Both the position numbers and the translations under genes were made by a program. 64,000 bases of DNA from Mitsuaria sp. GD03876. GTDB taxonomy: Bacteria; Pseudomonadota; Gammaproteobacteria; Burkholderiales; Burkholderiaceae_C. Shown piece after piece: positions 20,023 to 29,369 of the stretch (its first letter is position 1; every line of letters starts with the position of its first letter). Below the pieces are notes generated by a model. It had not been told where the DNA came from. It searched no databases and saw nothing but the letters and a program-made list of their open reading frames with translations. The stretch lies in assembly GCF_029840635.1 (NCBI RefSeq), contig NZ_JAOCCU010000013.1, positions 79,682 to 143,681 of the forward strand. The letters run 5' to 3'.

Positions 20023-20289
20023 GTGGACATCGACATCAATCTCCCCGCTGAAGAACTGCTGGGCGCCGTCCCGACGCCCGTCCAGATCCCCACGCCCGCA
20101 CCGGGCGAATACGTGCCGCGCATCAGCGAGGACAACTTCGACCAGGACGCCTGGGACGAGTGGTACCGCGAGCAGATCCGGCTCTCGATCGAGGATCCCC
20201 GCCCCGACATTCCGCATGAGCAGGTCATGCGCGAGATGCACGAACTCGTCGAAGAATTCAGCGCCGACGCTTCTCCAACGCCACGCTGA
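20023..20289 (+). CDS. Orphan antitoxin-like protein (stability-determinant type)
   Basis: The ~88-aa acidic protein starts at a GTG with a GGAG about 9 nt upstream. The C-terminal half, D-E-W-Y-R-E-Q-I-R-L-S-I-E-D-P-R-P-D-I-P-H then EQVMREM, closely resembles the conserved W[FY]R-x-x-[VI]-x-x-[AS]-[LI]-x-D-P-R-P-x-[IV]-P-H-x-x-V-M-x-[ER]-M pattern of small stability-determinant antitoxins normally paired with a RelE/ParE toxin. No toxin gene follows: the next gene is a convergent transporter overlapping its 3' end by 32 bp. Residues 1-45 are Pro-rich and unlike the family. It may be a solitary antitoxin. Confidence 0.6.
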   Translation: MDIDINLPAEELLGAVPTPVQIPTPAPGEYVPRISEDNFDQDAWDEWYREQIRLSIEDPRPDIPHEQVMREMHELVEEFSADASPTPR

Positions 20290-21526
20290 CCGCCGCCAGC
20301 CCCAGCCCCAAGATCGCCAGCACTGTTCCCGCGATCGGCAGCGCGCGCAGCGACGCGCCGTGCTCCAGCATCCAGCCACCGAGCCACGCGCCGCCGGCAT
20401 TGCCCAGGTTGAACGCCGCGATGTTGAGCGTCGACACCAGCGCCGGCGCGTCGGGCGCCTGCTGCATCATCCGCATCTGCAGCCCCGGCACCGTCGCGAA
20501 CGCCGCCATGCCCCAGACGAAGACCGTCGCGATCGCCGGCCACTGCCAGCCCAGCACCACCGCCAGCACCGCCTGGACGATCGCCAGCACCACCAGGATG
20601 CCCATCAGCGACGGCATCAGCTTCCAGTCGGCGAGCTTGCCGCCCAGCGTGTTGCCGATCGTCAGGCCCAGCCCGAACAGGAACAGCACGCCCGTCACCG
20701 CGCCCGGCGTCAGCCCGGTCACTTGCTCCAGCATCGGCGCGATGAAGGTGAACGCGGTGAAGATCCCGCCGAAGCCGATCGCCGTCAGCGCCAGCGCGAT
20801 CAGCACCTGCGGGCGCTTGAGCACCGACCAGTCGTTGCCCGCCTGCGCCGCGTCCTTGGCCGCCAGCGACTTCGGCAGCAGCGCCACCAGCGCGATCGCC
20901 GCGACGATGCCCAGTCCCGCGACCGCCGCGAAGCTCGCGCGCCAGCCCCAGGCCTGACCGATCAGGTTGCCCAGCGGCACGCCCAGCACGTTCGCCAGCG
21001 TCAGGCCGGTGAACATCAGCGCAATCGCGCCGGCCTTGCGGTCGGGCGCGACCAGTTCGCTGGCCACCACCGCGCCGATGCCGAAGAAGCATCCATGCGC
21101 CAGCGCCGCGACGATCCGTCCCGCCATCACCACCGCATAGCCATCGCCGATCGCCGACAACGCGTTGCCCGCGATGAACAGCGCGATCAACACCAGCAGC
21201 GCGCGCTTGCGCGGCCAGCCGGCGCTCAGGGCGGCCAGCGGTGGCGCGCCCAGCGCCACGCCCAACGCGTAGCCGGTGACCAGCAGGCCGGCCTGCGGCA
21301 AGGTCACCGCCAGGTCGCGCGCCATCGCGGGCAGCAGGCCCATGATCACGAATTCGGTGGTGCCGATCGCGAAGGCGGCCAGCGCCAACGCCAGGATCGG
21401 CAACGGGAAACCGCGGCGGGTACCGGTGGCGCCCGTCGTCGTGGCCGTCGCACCGGCCGCGCCGCTCGCGCCGCCGGGGCGGCCCGGGCCATCGGATCCG
21501 CCCGCCACGGGGGAGACTGCATTCAT
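20258..21526 (-). CDS. MFS transporter, DHA1 (AraJ/drug-efflux-like) family
   Basis: The 422-aa protein has twelve predicted membrane segments. FVIMGLLPAMARDLAVTLPQAG in TM1-loop, G-x-x-L-G-A-P-P-L-A-A-L-S (motif A region) and RIVAALAHGCFFGIGAV are typical of arabinose-efflux/chloramphenicol-type DHA1 exporters. A Gly/Ala/Thr-rich tail of ~35 residues precedes TM1. The start at 21526 has a GGAG upstream. The divergent LysR gene probably controls it; substrate unknown. Confidence 0.9.
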   Translation of the reverse strand: MNAVSPVAGGSDGPGRPGGASGAAGATATTTGATGTRRGFPLPILALALAAFAIGTTEFVIMGLLPAMARDLAVTLPQAGLLVTGYALGVALGAPPLAALSAGWPRKRALLVLIALFIAGNALSAIGDGYAVVMAGRIVAALAHGCFFGIGAVVASELVAPDRKAGAIALMFTGLTLANVLGVPLGNLIGQAWGWRASFAAVAGLGIVAAIALVALLPKSLAAKDAAQAGNDWSVLKRPQVLIALALTAIGFGGIFTAFTFIAPMLEQVTGLTPGAVTGVLFLFGLGLTIGNTLGGKLADWKLMPSLMGILVVLAIVQAVLAVVLGWQWPAIATVFVWGMAAFATVPGLQMRMMQQAPDAPALVSTLNIAAFNLGNAGGAWLGGWMLEHGASLRALPIAGTVLAILGLGLAAVSVALEKRRR

Positions 21527-21610
21527 CGGGAACTCCAAAGGGGACTGTCGAGCCCGGACTGTGATCTGTCCCGATCCGGATGAGAATCCGCGCTGCCGCA
21601 CAACCATCTA

Positions 21611-21623
21611 TTCCAAAACGGAA
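21611..21623. promoter_or_regulatory. Candidate LysR box (T-N11-A)
   Basis: TTCCAAAACGGAA fits the T-N11-A interrupted dyad of LysR-type regulators (arms TTCC / GGAA). It lies in the divergent MFS/lysR gap in a locally A-rich stretch. Short arms make this a weak call. Confidence 0.35.
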
Positions 21624-21675
21624 AAGGTGGCGCCACGAAGATCGCGGCCGTAGCTTTCCCTCGCGGAGCCTCCCG

Positions 21676-22620
21676 ATGAATGAACTCGATGACATGCGCC
21701 TGTTCGTCCGCGCCGTCGCGGCCGGCAGCCTGTCCGCGGCGGGCCGCGAGCTGGGCTTCTCGCCGGCGGTCGGCTCCAAGCGGCTGGCACGGCTGGAGGC
21801 CCGGCTCGGCGTGCGCCTGCTGCAGCGCAGTTCGCGCCGGCTCGCGCTGACCGATGAAGGCGCGCTCTACCTCGAGCGCTGCCAATCCATCCTGTCCGAC
21901 ATCGACGACGCCGAGGCCGAGCTCGCCCAGGGCCGCCAGCATGTGCGCGGCCTGTTGCGCATCACGTCGACGGTCGCGCTGGGCCGGCGCTGCGTCGGTC
22001 CGCTGGCCGCCGAGTTCATGCGCCAGCACCCCGAGGTCACCGTCCAGGTCTCGCTGTCCGACGCCTTGGTCGACCTGATCGAGGAAGGCTTCGACTGCGC
22101 CGTGCGCATCGGCGGCCCGTCGGATTCGCGGCTGGTGGCGCGCCGCCTCGGGCCGAACCGGCGCGTGCTCTGCGCCACGCCGGAGTACCTGCGCCGCCAC
22201 GGCACGCCGCGCTCGCTCGACGAGTTGGCGGCGCACGACTGCATCCTCCAGGAACGCGTCGCGACCCGGCAGTCAGATTGGCTGTTCATGCCGGCCGACG
22301 CGTCGGTGTCGGCGTCGCCGCGCACGGTCACCGTCCAGGGCCGGCTCGTCACCGACAACGGCGAGCAGGCCCATGACTGGGCGCTCGCCGGGCTGGGGCT
22401 GGTGCGGCGCGCGGTGTGGGACGTCGTCGACGAGCTCGACGACGGCCGCCTCGTCGAGATCCTGCCCGAGTGGGCCGGCGAGGTCGGCCCGCTGCAACTG
22501 GTGTTCCCGTCGCGGCGGCTGCTGCCGGCGCGCTCCCGGCTGTTCATCGACGCGCTGGTGGCGCGCTTCCAGGATTCCAAGGACCAGGCCCGCGTGCGGG
22601 TGCCGATGCATCGTCCATGA
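21676..22620 (+). CDS. LysR-family transcriptional regulator
   Basis: The 314-aa protein has an N-terminal winged HTH (MNELDDMRLFVRAVAAGSLS, then SAAGRELGFSPAVGSKRLARLEARLG). A type-2 periplasmic-binding-like effector domain follows (from about residue 90; GFDCAVRIGGPSDSRLVARRL). The RIGGP and [10 protein letters not shown] motifs are typical of the CrgA/AaeR-like subgroup. It is divergent from the MFS exporter, the classic target layout. Effector unknown. Confidence 0.92.
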   Translation: MNELDDMRLFVRAVAAGSLSAAGRELGFSPAVGSKRLARLEARLGVRLLQRSSRRLALTDEGALYLERCQSILSDIDDAEAELAQGRQHVRGLLRITSTVALGRRCVGPLAAEFMRQHPEVTVQVSLSDALVDLIEEGFDCAVRIGGPSDSRLVARRLGPNRRVLCATPEYLRRHGTPRSLDELAAHDCILQERVATRQSDWLFMPADASVSASPRTVTVQGRLVTDNGEQAHDWALAGLGLVRRAVWDVVDELDDGRLVEILPEWAGEVGPLQLVFPSRRLLPARSRLFIDALVARFQDSKDQARVRVPMHRP

Positions 22621-22636
22621 AGCATCGCCCATGAAA

Positions 22637-22660
22637 AAGGGGGACCTCGCGGTCCCCCTT
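22637..22660 (-). terminator. Rho-independent terminator of the first TonB-dependent receptor
   Basis: A 10-bp stem AAGGGGGACC / GGTCCCCCTT with TCGC loop has an A-run at 22634-22638 on the plus strand, which reads as a U-tract on the minus-strand transcript. It lies 37 bp beyond the receptor stop. It may also stop plus-strand read-through from lysR. Confidence 0.85.
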
Positions 22661-22696
22661 CGCCTTGTCGCGCGAGCCGGCCGAAGCCGGCGTCGA

Positions 22697-25624
22697 TCAC
22701 TTGAAGGTGTAGCTGGCGGTCAGCGTCCAGTAGCGGCCGGTGCCGTTGTGCATGCCGGCGTTCCAGCCCTGGGTCACCGTGGCGGCCGTGTTGGCGGCCG
22801 GGTAGTACGGCGCCTTCTCGTCGGTGATGTTCTGGATGTTCAGCGTCAGCGCCAGGTCCTTGAAGCCGGTGTAGGTGTAGGCGGCGTCGAACGTCATCCA
22901 CTTGCCCACCGAGCAGCTCGGATAGCGGTTGATGTACAGGTCGCGGCCGTTGGTCGCCGTCGGCGCAACACCCAGGATCGTGCGGTTCGTGATGCGCGGA
23001 TCCGAGCTGTTGCCGCCGTACTGGCAGGTCGTGCCGTTGTAGACGATCGCCGGGTTCGAGGTGCCGTCCTGGCGACGCAGGAAGGACACGCCGCTGATCC
23101 AGTTCATCGCGCCCATGATCGAGTGCTTGCCGTCGATGTCGAAGGTCGACGTGGCACGGAACTTCAGGCGAGGGATGTCGCCGGCGGAGGTCGCCCAGTC
23201 GGCCAGGCCGCCGTTGGTGCCCACCAGGTTGTTGCTGGCGTAGCCCGGCTGCTCGATGCGCTCGTACTTGGTCATGTACGTGCCGCGCAGCTGGTTGGTC
23301 CAGCGCACGCCTTCCTTCAGGGTCAGGTTGGTCTTGACCTCGAAGTCCACGCCCGACACTTCCGTCGCGCCCTGGTTGGTCCAGGGCGTCGCCACCACCA
23401 GCAGCGGGCCGGTGCCGGCCACGCCGTTGAGCAGCAGCGCCGGGTTGGTGTCACGCAGCAGCGCGCTCGGCGCATAGCGCTCGGGGTGGTCGATCACGTC
23501 CTGCGCGGAGCCCAGCGCCACTTCGCCTTCCTTGCGGATGTTGAAGTAGTCCACCAGGATGTCCAGGTGCTTGTTGGGCGAGAACACGATGCCCAGCGAA
23601 TGGCTCTTGGACTTCTCCGGCTTCAGCGCCGGGTTGGCGCCGCCCGTGCCCGACACGGTCTTGTTGCAGTCCGAGGCCGCGGCGCCCGGCTTGGGCGTCA
23701 CGCCGTCTTCCTGGCAACGCACCGGGTCGATCAGGTTGTTGACGAAGAACTGGGCGCCACCGGCGCTGACCTGCGACACCGCCGGGGCGCGGAAGCCCTC
23801 GGAGTACGTGCCGCGCAGCGACAGGGTCGGGAGCACCGTCCACTTCGCGCCGACCTTGGGCACGAAGTTGCCCTTCATCTTGTCGTACTTGTCGTAGCGG
23901 CCGGCGAAGTCCATTTCGAAGTTCTTCAGCCAGGGCGTGCGGAACTCGAAGAACGCCGACTTGACGTTGCGGCCACCGCTGACCGCCGTGTTGGCCAGGC
24001 CCAGGATCTTGCCGGACGCGTTCAGCGGATCCGGATCGATGCCGATCGACTCGCGACGCAGCTCGACGCCACCCGCCACGCCGATCGCGCCGCCGGGCAG
24101 CGAGCCGAACTCGGTCGAGGCCTTGGCGTCCCACTGGGTGATCGTCGAGTCCGCGTTGTTGGTCAGCGAGGGCGACAGGTTGGGGTCGGCAGCGACCTGC
24201 GCCAGCGTGCGGCCCGTCAGCAGCGTGCGCAGCACGTCCAGGTTGAAGAAGCCGTTGCTGGTTTCCTCGCGCTTGGCCTTGTTCCACAGCAGGGCGGTTT
24301 CCCAATCCCAGTTGTGGAACGAGCCCTTCAGGCCCGCCAGCGCGCGGTACTGCTGGTTGACCAGCTCGGTGCCGCCCGGGGCGTTCTCGAAGCGGTACTG
24401 GACCGAGGCACGGCCCGGGGTCGGGTCGTTGTTGAACGGGTTGTCCGGATGGCCGATCGGCAGGATCGCCTGGAAGCTCGGCACCGTGCCGCCGCCCAGG
24501 ATGAAGTTGCTGGTCGGGCTCAGGCCGCTGATCGTGCGCGAGGGCGCCAGGTAGGTCCGCTCGACGCGCGAGTAGCCGGCTTCGGCGAACGCGGTGATGT
24601 CGTTGGTCACCCGGAAGGTGCCGCGGCCCATCAGGCTCGCGTCGGTGCCCTTGTTCTGCGCCTCGTTGTAGTCGTCGAGGTTGTAGTTGCAGAAGGTGCG
24701 GCCCAGCAGCGGCAGCGTGCTGATGCCATGCACGGCGCCGCCGGTGATCAGGCGCGACGCGTCGCAGTTGGTCTGGTTGATGACGCGCGAGGCGGCCGTG
24801 TTCTGCGGGAAGTTCAGGCTGTTCGGTGCCGATTCCTTCGTGAAGAAGGCCTGGTTCGACACGTTGGAGCTGTACGGGTTCAGGCGCAGGTTGATGGCGC
24901 GGTAGTCGTCGGCGTGGATGTCCTTGACGTCGCGGGTCATCGTGCGGCCGCGATGCGTCAGGTCGGCGCCGACCATGAAGTTGAAGCCGTCCTTGGCGAA
25001 GTCGCCGAAGCCGAAGCTGCCGTTGACGGTCTGGCGCGAGAACTCGCCGTCGTCGTTGGCGCCCACCGTCGCACCCATCTGGATGCCCTGGTAGTCCTGC
25101 TTGGTGATGAAGTTGATGACGCCGCCGACCGCGTCGGAGCCGTACACCGCGGACGCGCCGTCCTTGAAGATTTCCACCCGCTCGATCGCCGAGGCCGGGA
25201 TCGAGTTCAGGTCATACAGCGTCGACGTGCCGTTGTTGGGGTTGGCGTAGGCGGCCGGCACGATGCGGCGGCCGTTGAGCAGGATCAGCGTGGAGGTGGA
25301 GCTCAGGCCGCGCAGCGACACGGTCGCGACCCCGCGCGAGAAGCCGTTCTGCGCCGGCGTGTCGTTGAAGCCGTCGGTGCCGACGGCGGGCACCATCTTC
25401 ATCAGCTCCAGCGCGGTCTTGGCGCCGCTGGCGCGGATCTCGGCCGCGGTGATGCGGTCGATCGGCGAGGTGCCTTCCGCCGCGGTGCGGCGGATGTTGG
25501 AGCCCGTCACTTCGACGCGCTCGAGCTGTTGCGATTCCTGCGCGGCGGCGACGCCGCAGGCCAGCGTGCTGGCGATCGCGATGCTGGTCAGGACCAGGGC
25601 CCTGGAAGAAAGTTGACGAGACAT
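22697..25624 (-). CDS. TonB-dependent outer-membrane receptor
   Basis: This 975-aa protein has a signal peptide (MSRQLSSRALVLTSIAIAS, cleavage near AAA-QES). A TonB-box-like start of the mature part (ERVEVTGSNIRR), plug domain (about 55-165: SPIDRITAAEIRASGAKTAL, LNGRRIVPAAYANPNNGTST, VEIFKDGASAVYGSDAVGG) and a large 22-strand barrel ending in YTFK follow. The receptor imports a large ligand across the outer membrane using TonB energy. The plug resembles receptors common in Xanthomonas/Caulobacter for oligosaccharides or peptides rather than siderophore-specific ones. No linked transport gene identifies the ligand. Confidence 0.93.
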   Translation of the reverse strand: MSRQLSSRALVLTSIAIASTLACGVAAAQESQQLERVEVTGSNIRRTAAEGTSPIDRITAAEIRASGAKTALELMKMVPAVGTDGFNDTPAQNGFSRGVATVSLRGLSSTSTLILLNGRRIVPAAYANPNNGTSTLYDLNSIPASAIERVEIFKDGASAVYGSDAVGGVINFITKQDYQGIQMGATVGANDDGEFSRQTVNGSFGFGDFAKDGFNFMVGADLTHRGRTMTRDVKDIHADDYRAINLRLNPYSSNVSNQAFFTKESAPNSLNFPQNTAASRVINQTNCDASRLITGGAVHGISTLPLLGRTFCNYNLDDYNEAQNKGTDASLMGRGTFRVTNDITAFAEAGYSRVERTYLAPSRTISGLSPTSNFILGGGTVPSFQAILPIGHPDNPFNNDPTPGRASVQYRFENAPGGTELVNQQYRALAGLKGSFHNWDWETALLWNKAKREETSNGFFNLDVLRTLLTGRTLAQVAADPNLSPSLTNNADSTITQWDAKASTEFGSLPGGAIGVAGGVELRRESIGIDPDPLNASGKILGLANTAVSGGRNVKSAFFEFRTPWLKNFEMDFAGRYDKYDKMKGNFVPKVGAKWTVLPTLSLRGTYSEGFRAPAVSQVSAGGAQFFVNNLIDPVRCQEDGVTPKPGAAASDCNKTVSGTGGANPALKPEKSKSHSLGIVFSPNKHLDILVDYFNIRKEGEVALGSAQDVIDHPERYAPSALLRDTNPALLLNGVAGTGPLLVVATPWTNQGATEVSGVDFEVKTNLTLKEGVRWTNQLRGTYMTKYERIEQPGYASNNLVGTNGGLADWATSAGDIPRLKFRATSTFDIDGKHSIMGAMNWISGVSFLRRQDGTSNPAIVYNGTTCQYGGNSSDPRITNRTILGVAPTATNGRDLYINRYPSCSVGKWMTFDAAYTYTGFKDLALTLNIQNITDEKAPYYPAANTAATVTQGWNAGMHNGTGRYWTLTASYTFK

Positions 25625-25999
25625 GACGGTCCTCTTCTGACAATGGCGTGGACGCCGTGTTACGGCGCCGCTTCCCGAACGTCGCGGATCGCACCGGAGT
25701 CGATGGGCCCGGTGCGTTGCGTGACGAGATTTTTTCAGTAGCTCAAACGTGTCGTTAACCTATAAAAACACGTTGCTTCACACCGCAGCAAAAGAGCGAC
25801 AGACCTATAAGAAGAAACCCGAAAGTCATGGGTCAAACGCGGGGGAACCCTATCCCCACAAACCCCCTCAAATGCAGGCAGTAGCCACACAAATTTGTCG
25901 GGCGTTTGACATGAATAACGGATGTCCGGTGCCGAAAGCCATGTCCGGCACCAGCCGCCGATGGCCCGGAAGAGCCAGGGCGGCCGGCGATCGGGCATG
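25625..25999. other. Intergenic region upstream of receptor 1 with inverted repeat
   Basis: This 375-bp gap is markedly more AT-rich than the rest. It contains an inverted repeat AACGTGT (25746-25752) / ACACGTT (25768-25774) around TTAACCTATAAAA, about 120-150 bp before the receptor start. This is the likely promoter/operator zone for receptor 1. Two short frames (one per strand) lack ribosome sites and are not called. Confidence 0.5.
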
Positions 26000-26024
26000 A
26001 AAAAACCCGGCCGGGGCCGGGTTT
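26000..26024 (-). terminator. Rho-independent terminator of the second TonB-dependent receptor
   Basis: Stem AAACCCGGCC / GGCCGGGTTT is preceded by an A-run (26000-26005) on the plus strand, giving a U-tract for the minus-strand transcript. It lies 48 bp beyond the receptor stop, so the two receptors are separate transcription units. Confidence 0.85.
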
Positions 26025-26072
26025 GAAGGGTGGGGACGACGCCGCGGGCGCCGTCCGGATCGCGGGACGCGA

Positions 26073-28826
26073 TCAGAAGTCGTAGGACGCACCCACCTTG
26101 TAGCTACGCGGACGCAGCTTGTAGCCGTCGCGCAGGTTGACCGGACGCTCGTCGCCCATCAGGTTCAAGATGTTCAGCGACAGGCGCACGTTCTTGAAGC
26201 CGGTGTAGCTCAGGCTGAAGTCGGTGCGCAGGTCCTCGTCGATGAAGCAAGGCAGCGAGCCCGGCTTCAGGCGGGTCTGGCAGGCGACCTGGTCCCAGTC
26301 CGCCGCATCCGCCTCGTCCTTGTTCAACTGCGTCTTGGACGTGTAGTTGAAGCGCAGGCCGGTCGTCCACGGGCCCTTGTTCCAGGCGGCCGAGAACACG
26401 GCCTTCAGGCGCGGGTTCTCGTACAGGCCGACCTGGTTCGGACGCCAGGTGTTGGCATCGATGTCCCAGGCCTTGTAGGTCAGCGCGTAGGTCGCGGCCA
26501 CGCCCAGGTTCAGCGTGCCGAACGAACCGGCGGCGACGCGGCCCTTCAGGTCGATGTCCACGCCCGAGGTCTCGGTCTTGCCGAAGTTCTCGTACTGCAG
26601 CAGCAGCGACGTGATCTGGCCGGCCGGCCAGCTCAGGTTCTGGCCCGAGAGCTGGTTGGCGCGGTCGATCCAGCCCTGCTCCTGCGCGTTGACCGGACCG
26701 CGGCTGATCATGTTCTCGTAGCCGGCCTTGCCTTCGCGGGCCAGCACGTAGGACGGATCACGCGAGGAGATCTCGTTCTTGCGCTCGATCTTGAAGTAGT
26801 CGACGGCGATCGACGCGTTCTTGGTCGGCTCGAACACGAAGCCCACCGTGATGCTCTTGGAGGTCTCCGGCTTCAGGTTGGGGTTGGCCGAGATCATGGC
26901 CGGCACCGAGGCCAGGCAGCCGCTGTTGTAGGCGGCGGTGGCGTCGGACTGGTCCGCGGCGGTGCCCTTCTTCAGGATGTCGCGCAGCTTGGTGGCGGTC
27001 TCGCAACGACGCGGATCGACCGTGTTGTTGAAGAAACCGGTCACGCCGACCTGGCCCAGCGTCTCGGGGATGTTGGGCGCGCGGAAGCCGCCGGCCACCG
27101 TGCCGCGCAGCAGCAGCTGCGGCGAGACCTCGTAGCGGACGCCGAACTTGGGCGACACGCGGCCGTCGAAGCCCGAGGCCTTGTCGAAGCGCAGCGCGCC
27201 GTTGAGCTCCAGGCCCTTCCACACCGGGGCGTTCAGCTCCAGGAAGGCGGCGTCGAGGTTGCGCTTGCCGTCGATCAGGACGGAGCCGCGGCCGACGATC
27301 TCGGCGCGCAGGACGTTGTCGGTCGACTTGATCGACACGCCTTCCTGGCGGTGCTCGGCGCCGACGGCGAAGGCCAGCGGGCCGCCCGGCAGCTGCATCA
27401 GCTCGCCGCTCAGCTTGGCGTCCACCCAGGTCTGGTGGTTCTTGCCCTTGGAGCCGTTGACCGGGAACAGGCGATCCAGCAGTTCCTTGCTGTTCGGGCC
27501 GCCGATCTTGTATTCACCGGAGGCGACGGCGGCGAACAGGTCGCGCGAGCCCCAGCGGCTGAGCTTCTCGGCATCGGCGGCATTGCGGCCGACCGACACT
27601 TCCCAGTCCATGTCGCGGAACGTGCCCTGCAGGCCGGTCAGGACGCGGTACTGCTTGCCGGTGCCGTCGTAGTTGAAGATGGACGGATCGTCCATGAAGC
27701 GGTAGTCGATGCCCACCGGCTTGCCGGTCGGGTTGGCCGGGTTGGTGGCCGACAGCACCGGGTGCGGCACCGACTGGGCGACCTTGTTGTAGCCGTCGTA
27801 CCAGCGCGAGGTCGAACCGGCGCCGATGGCCATCGGCAGGTTGCGGTACTCGGTGGTCGTCTTCGAGTAGGACGCCTCGGCGAAGGCCTGGATGTCCTCG
27901 GTGATCTTCAGGCGGCCGGCGCTGAAGAAGTTCACGCGCTCGGCCGGGTCGGAAACCGGGTTCAGGCCGTTGACGTCGGTCACGCACTGGCCCGACGCGT
28001 TCAGCGTCGTGCAGCCCTGGACCGGCACGCGCTGGCCGTTGACGCGCAGGTTGCCGGGGAACGAGTTCAGGCTCGGGTCGCCGAACGAGGGCAGGTAGAT
28101 GCCCTTGTGCCACGCCGGGTAGCTGTCCTTGACGTCGCCGACGGTGTAGCCGTCGCGCTTGTACGCCTCGAGGTTGGCGAACACATTGAAGCGGTCCTTG
28201 TCGAGGTCGCCGAAGCCGGCCACGATGCTGGCCTGGCGCTGGGCGCCGTCGCTCGGATGCTCGTTGAAGGTGACGCTGCCCGACACGCCCACGCCGTTGT
28301 AGCTGCGGCGCGTGATGATGTTGATCACGCCGGCCATGGCGTCCGAACCGTAGATGGCGGAGGCGCCGTCCTTCAGGATCTCGACGCGCTCGACGGCATC
28401 GGCCGGGATCGAGTCGACGTTGACGAAGGTGTCCTTGGCGCCGTCGGCCAGGCCGAAGTTGGCGACGCGGCGGCCGTTCAGCAGCACCAGCGTGGCGCCC
28501 TTGCCCAGGCCGCGCATCGACACGCCGGAGGCGCCCGAGGCGAAGCTGGTGTTGCTGCCGTCGTCCTTGATCTCGTTGCTCGACGTCGACGTCAGCGTGT
28601 CCAGGACCTGGCGCACGGTGTTGGCACCGGTGCGGCGGATCTCGTCACGGTTGTAGACCTGCACCGGCGAGGCCGTTTCCGAGGCCAGACGCTTGATGTT
28701 GGAGCCGGTCACCTCGACGCGCTGGAGCTGGGTCGTGTCCTGTTCCTGCGCACGCGCGACCTGGGCGCAGCACAGCAGCGCCGCGGCGGCGCTCAGGGAC
28801 AGGGAGAGCTGGTTGTTCTTTCTCAT
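26073..28826 (-). CDS. TonB-dependent outer-membrane receptor (paralogue)
   Basis: The 917-aa receptor has a signal peptide (MRKNNQLSLSLSAAAALLC, cleavage near ARA-QEQ), a TonB-box-like QRVEVTGSNIKRL and a plug (VQVYNRDEIRRTGANTVRQ, LLNGRRVANFGL, VEILKDGASAIYGSDAMAG). The barrel ends YKVGASYDF with the terminal Phe expected for BAM recognition. It is clearly related to the receptor at 22697-25624, probably an old tandem duplication with diverged specificity. MRKN is chosen over upstream in-frame codons because it opens a proper signal peptide. Confidence 0.93.
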   Translation of the reverse strand: MRKNNQLSLSLSAAAALLCCAQVARAQEQDTTQLQRVEVTGSNIKRLASETASPVQVYNRDEIRRTGANTVRQVLDTLTSTSSNEIKDDGSNTSFASGASGVSMRGLGKGATLVLLNGRRVANFGLADGAKDTFVNVDSIPADAVERVEILKDGASAIYGSDAMAGVINIITRRSYNGVGVSGSVTFNEHPSDGAQRQASIVAGFGDLDKDRFNVFANLEAYKRDGYTVGDVKDSYPAWHKGIYLPSFGDPSLNSFPGNLRVNGQRVPVQGCTTLNASGQCVTDVNGLNPVSDPAERVNFFSAGRLKITEDIQAFAEASYSKTTTEYRNLPMAIGAGSTSRWYDGYNKVAQSVPHPVLSATNPANPTGKPVGIDYRFMDDPSIFNYDGTGKQYRVLTGLQGTFRDMDWEVSVGRNAADAEKLSRWGSRDLFAAVASGEYKIGGPNSKELLDRLFPVNGSKGKNHQTWVDAKLSGELMQLPGGPLAFAVGAEHRQEGVSIKSTDNVLRAEIVGRGSVLIDGKRNLDAAFLELNAPVWKGLELNGALRFDKASGFDGRVSPKFGVRYEVSPQLLLRGTVAGGFRAPNIPETLGQVGVTGFFNNTVDPRRCETATKLRDILKKGTAADQSDATAAYNSGCLASVPAMISANPNLKPETSKSITVGFVFEPTKNASIAVDYFKIERKNEISSRDPSYVLAREGKAGYENMISRGPVNAQEQGWIDRANQLSGQNLSWPAGQITSLLLQYENFGKTETSGVDIDLKGRVAAGSFGTLNLGVAATYALTYKAWDIDANTWRPNQVGLYENPRLKAVFSAAWNKGPWTTGLRFNYTSKTQLNKDEADAADWDQVACQTRLKPGSLPCFIDEDLRTDFSLSYTGFKNVRLSLNILNLMGDERPVNLRDGYKLRPRSYKVGASYDF

Positions 28827-29369
28827 ACTTCCACTTCCGATTTGATGAAAGGCCGGATGGATCGCATCGGCCGAGGAGACCGGCCGCCATGTCGGCGCCG
28901 GGATCGCAGCCGCGGGGGTTGCCCGAGGGTGCGAGGGGGCGGATTCTGGGGATGGGGATCCCCCATGCCTGCCGTCACGCATTGCAAATCAGCAACAAAG
29001 CTTCACGACGAAACTGTCGCTATTCGCCAATTCGGGCGACCATCGCCCGACCGCTTCAAAAGCAGGCCATTCAAGGTCGGGGACAGGTGGTTACCTCACC
29101 GGAAGCGAGGGAAAACCCTCCTGGGCCGTGAAGGCACCATCAAGGTGCGCTGAGCGCCCTTTCATGCGTGTATTCCCTGCCGGGTTCTCCCGGCCGGGTT
29201 CTCACCGCAGGGTTATCCCGGAGGCCGCGGGCCCTCGCGCCGGACATGAACCGGCGGCGCACGTCGACGGGACGAAAGCGCTACCCTTGCGCACCCCGCC
29301 GCAAGACCCGACCCCCTGCAGAAGGGACGGCGCGGCGGTCCGCCCAGGCGTCCCCAGGAGGAACCCCCC
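28827..29369. other. Intergenic region between receptor 2 and the molybdenum hydroxylase
   Basis: This 543-bp divergent gap contains no convincing gene. It includes GGGATCCCCCATGCC (28955-28969), also present at 40408-40422. An AT-richer patch (about 28980-29030) contains ATTGCAAATCAGCAACAAAG. There is a hairpin TCGGGCGA / TCGCCCGA (29032-29050) and a repeated CCGGGTTCTC (29180-29189, 29194-29203). Promoters for both flanking genes presumably lie here. Confidence 0.5.

Noticed and set aside
22373..25741. 1122-codon plus-strand frame opposite the first TonB receptor
   Set aside because: Arg/Val/Gly/Ala composition with no recognisable motif; the minus strand has signal peptide, plug and barrel. 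It also starts inside lysR.
25735..26000. Two overlapping small frames (83 and 87 codons) between the TonB receptors
   Set aside because: No ribosome site, one on each strand over the same AT-rich promoter zone, and they overlap the terminator.
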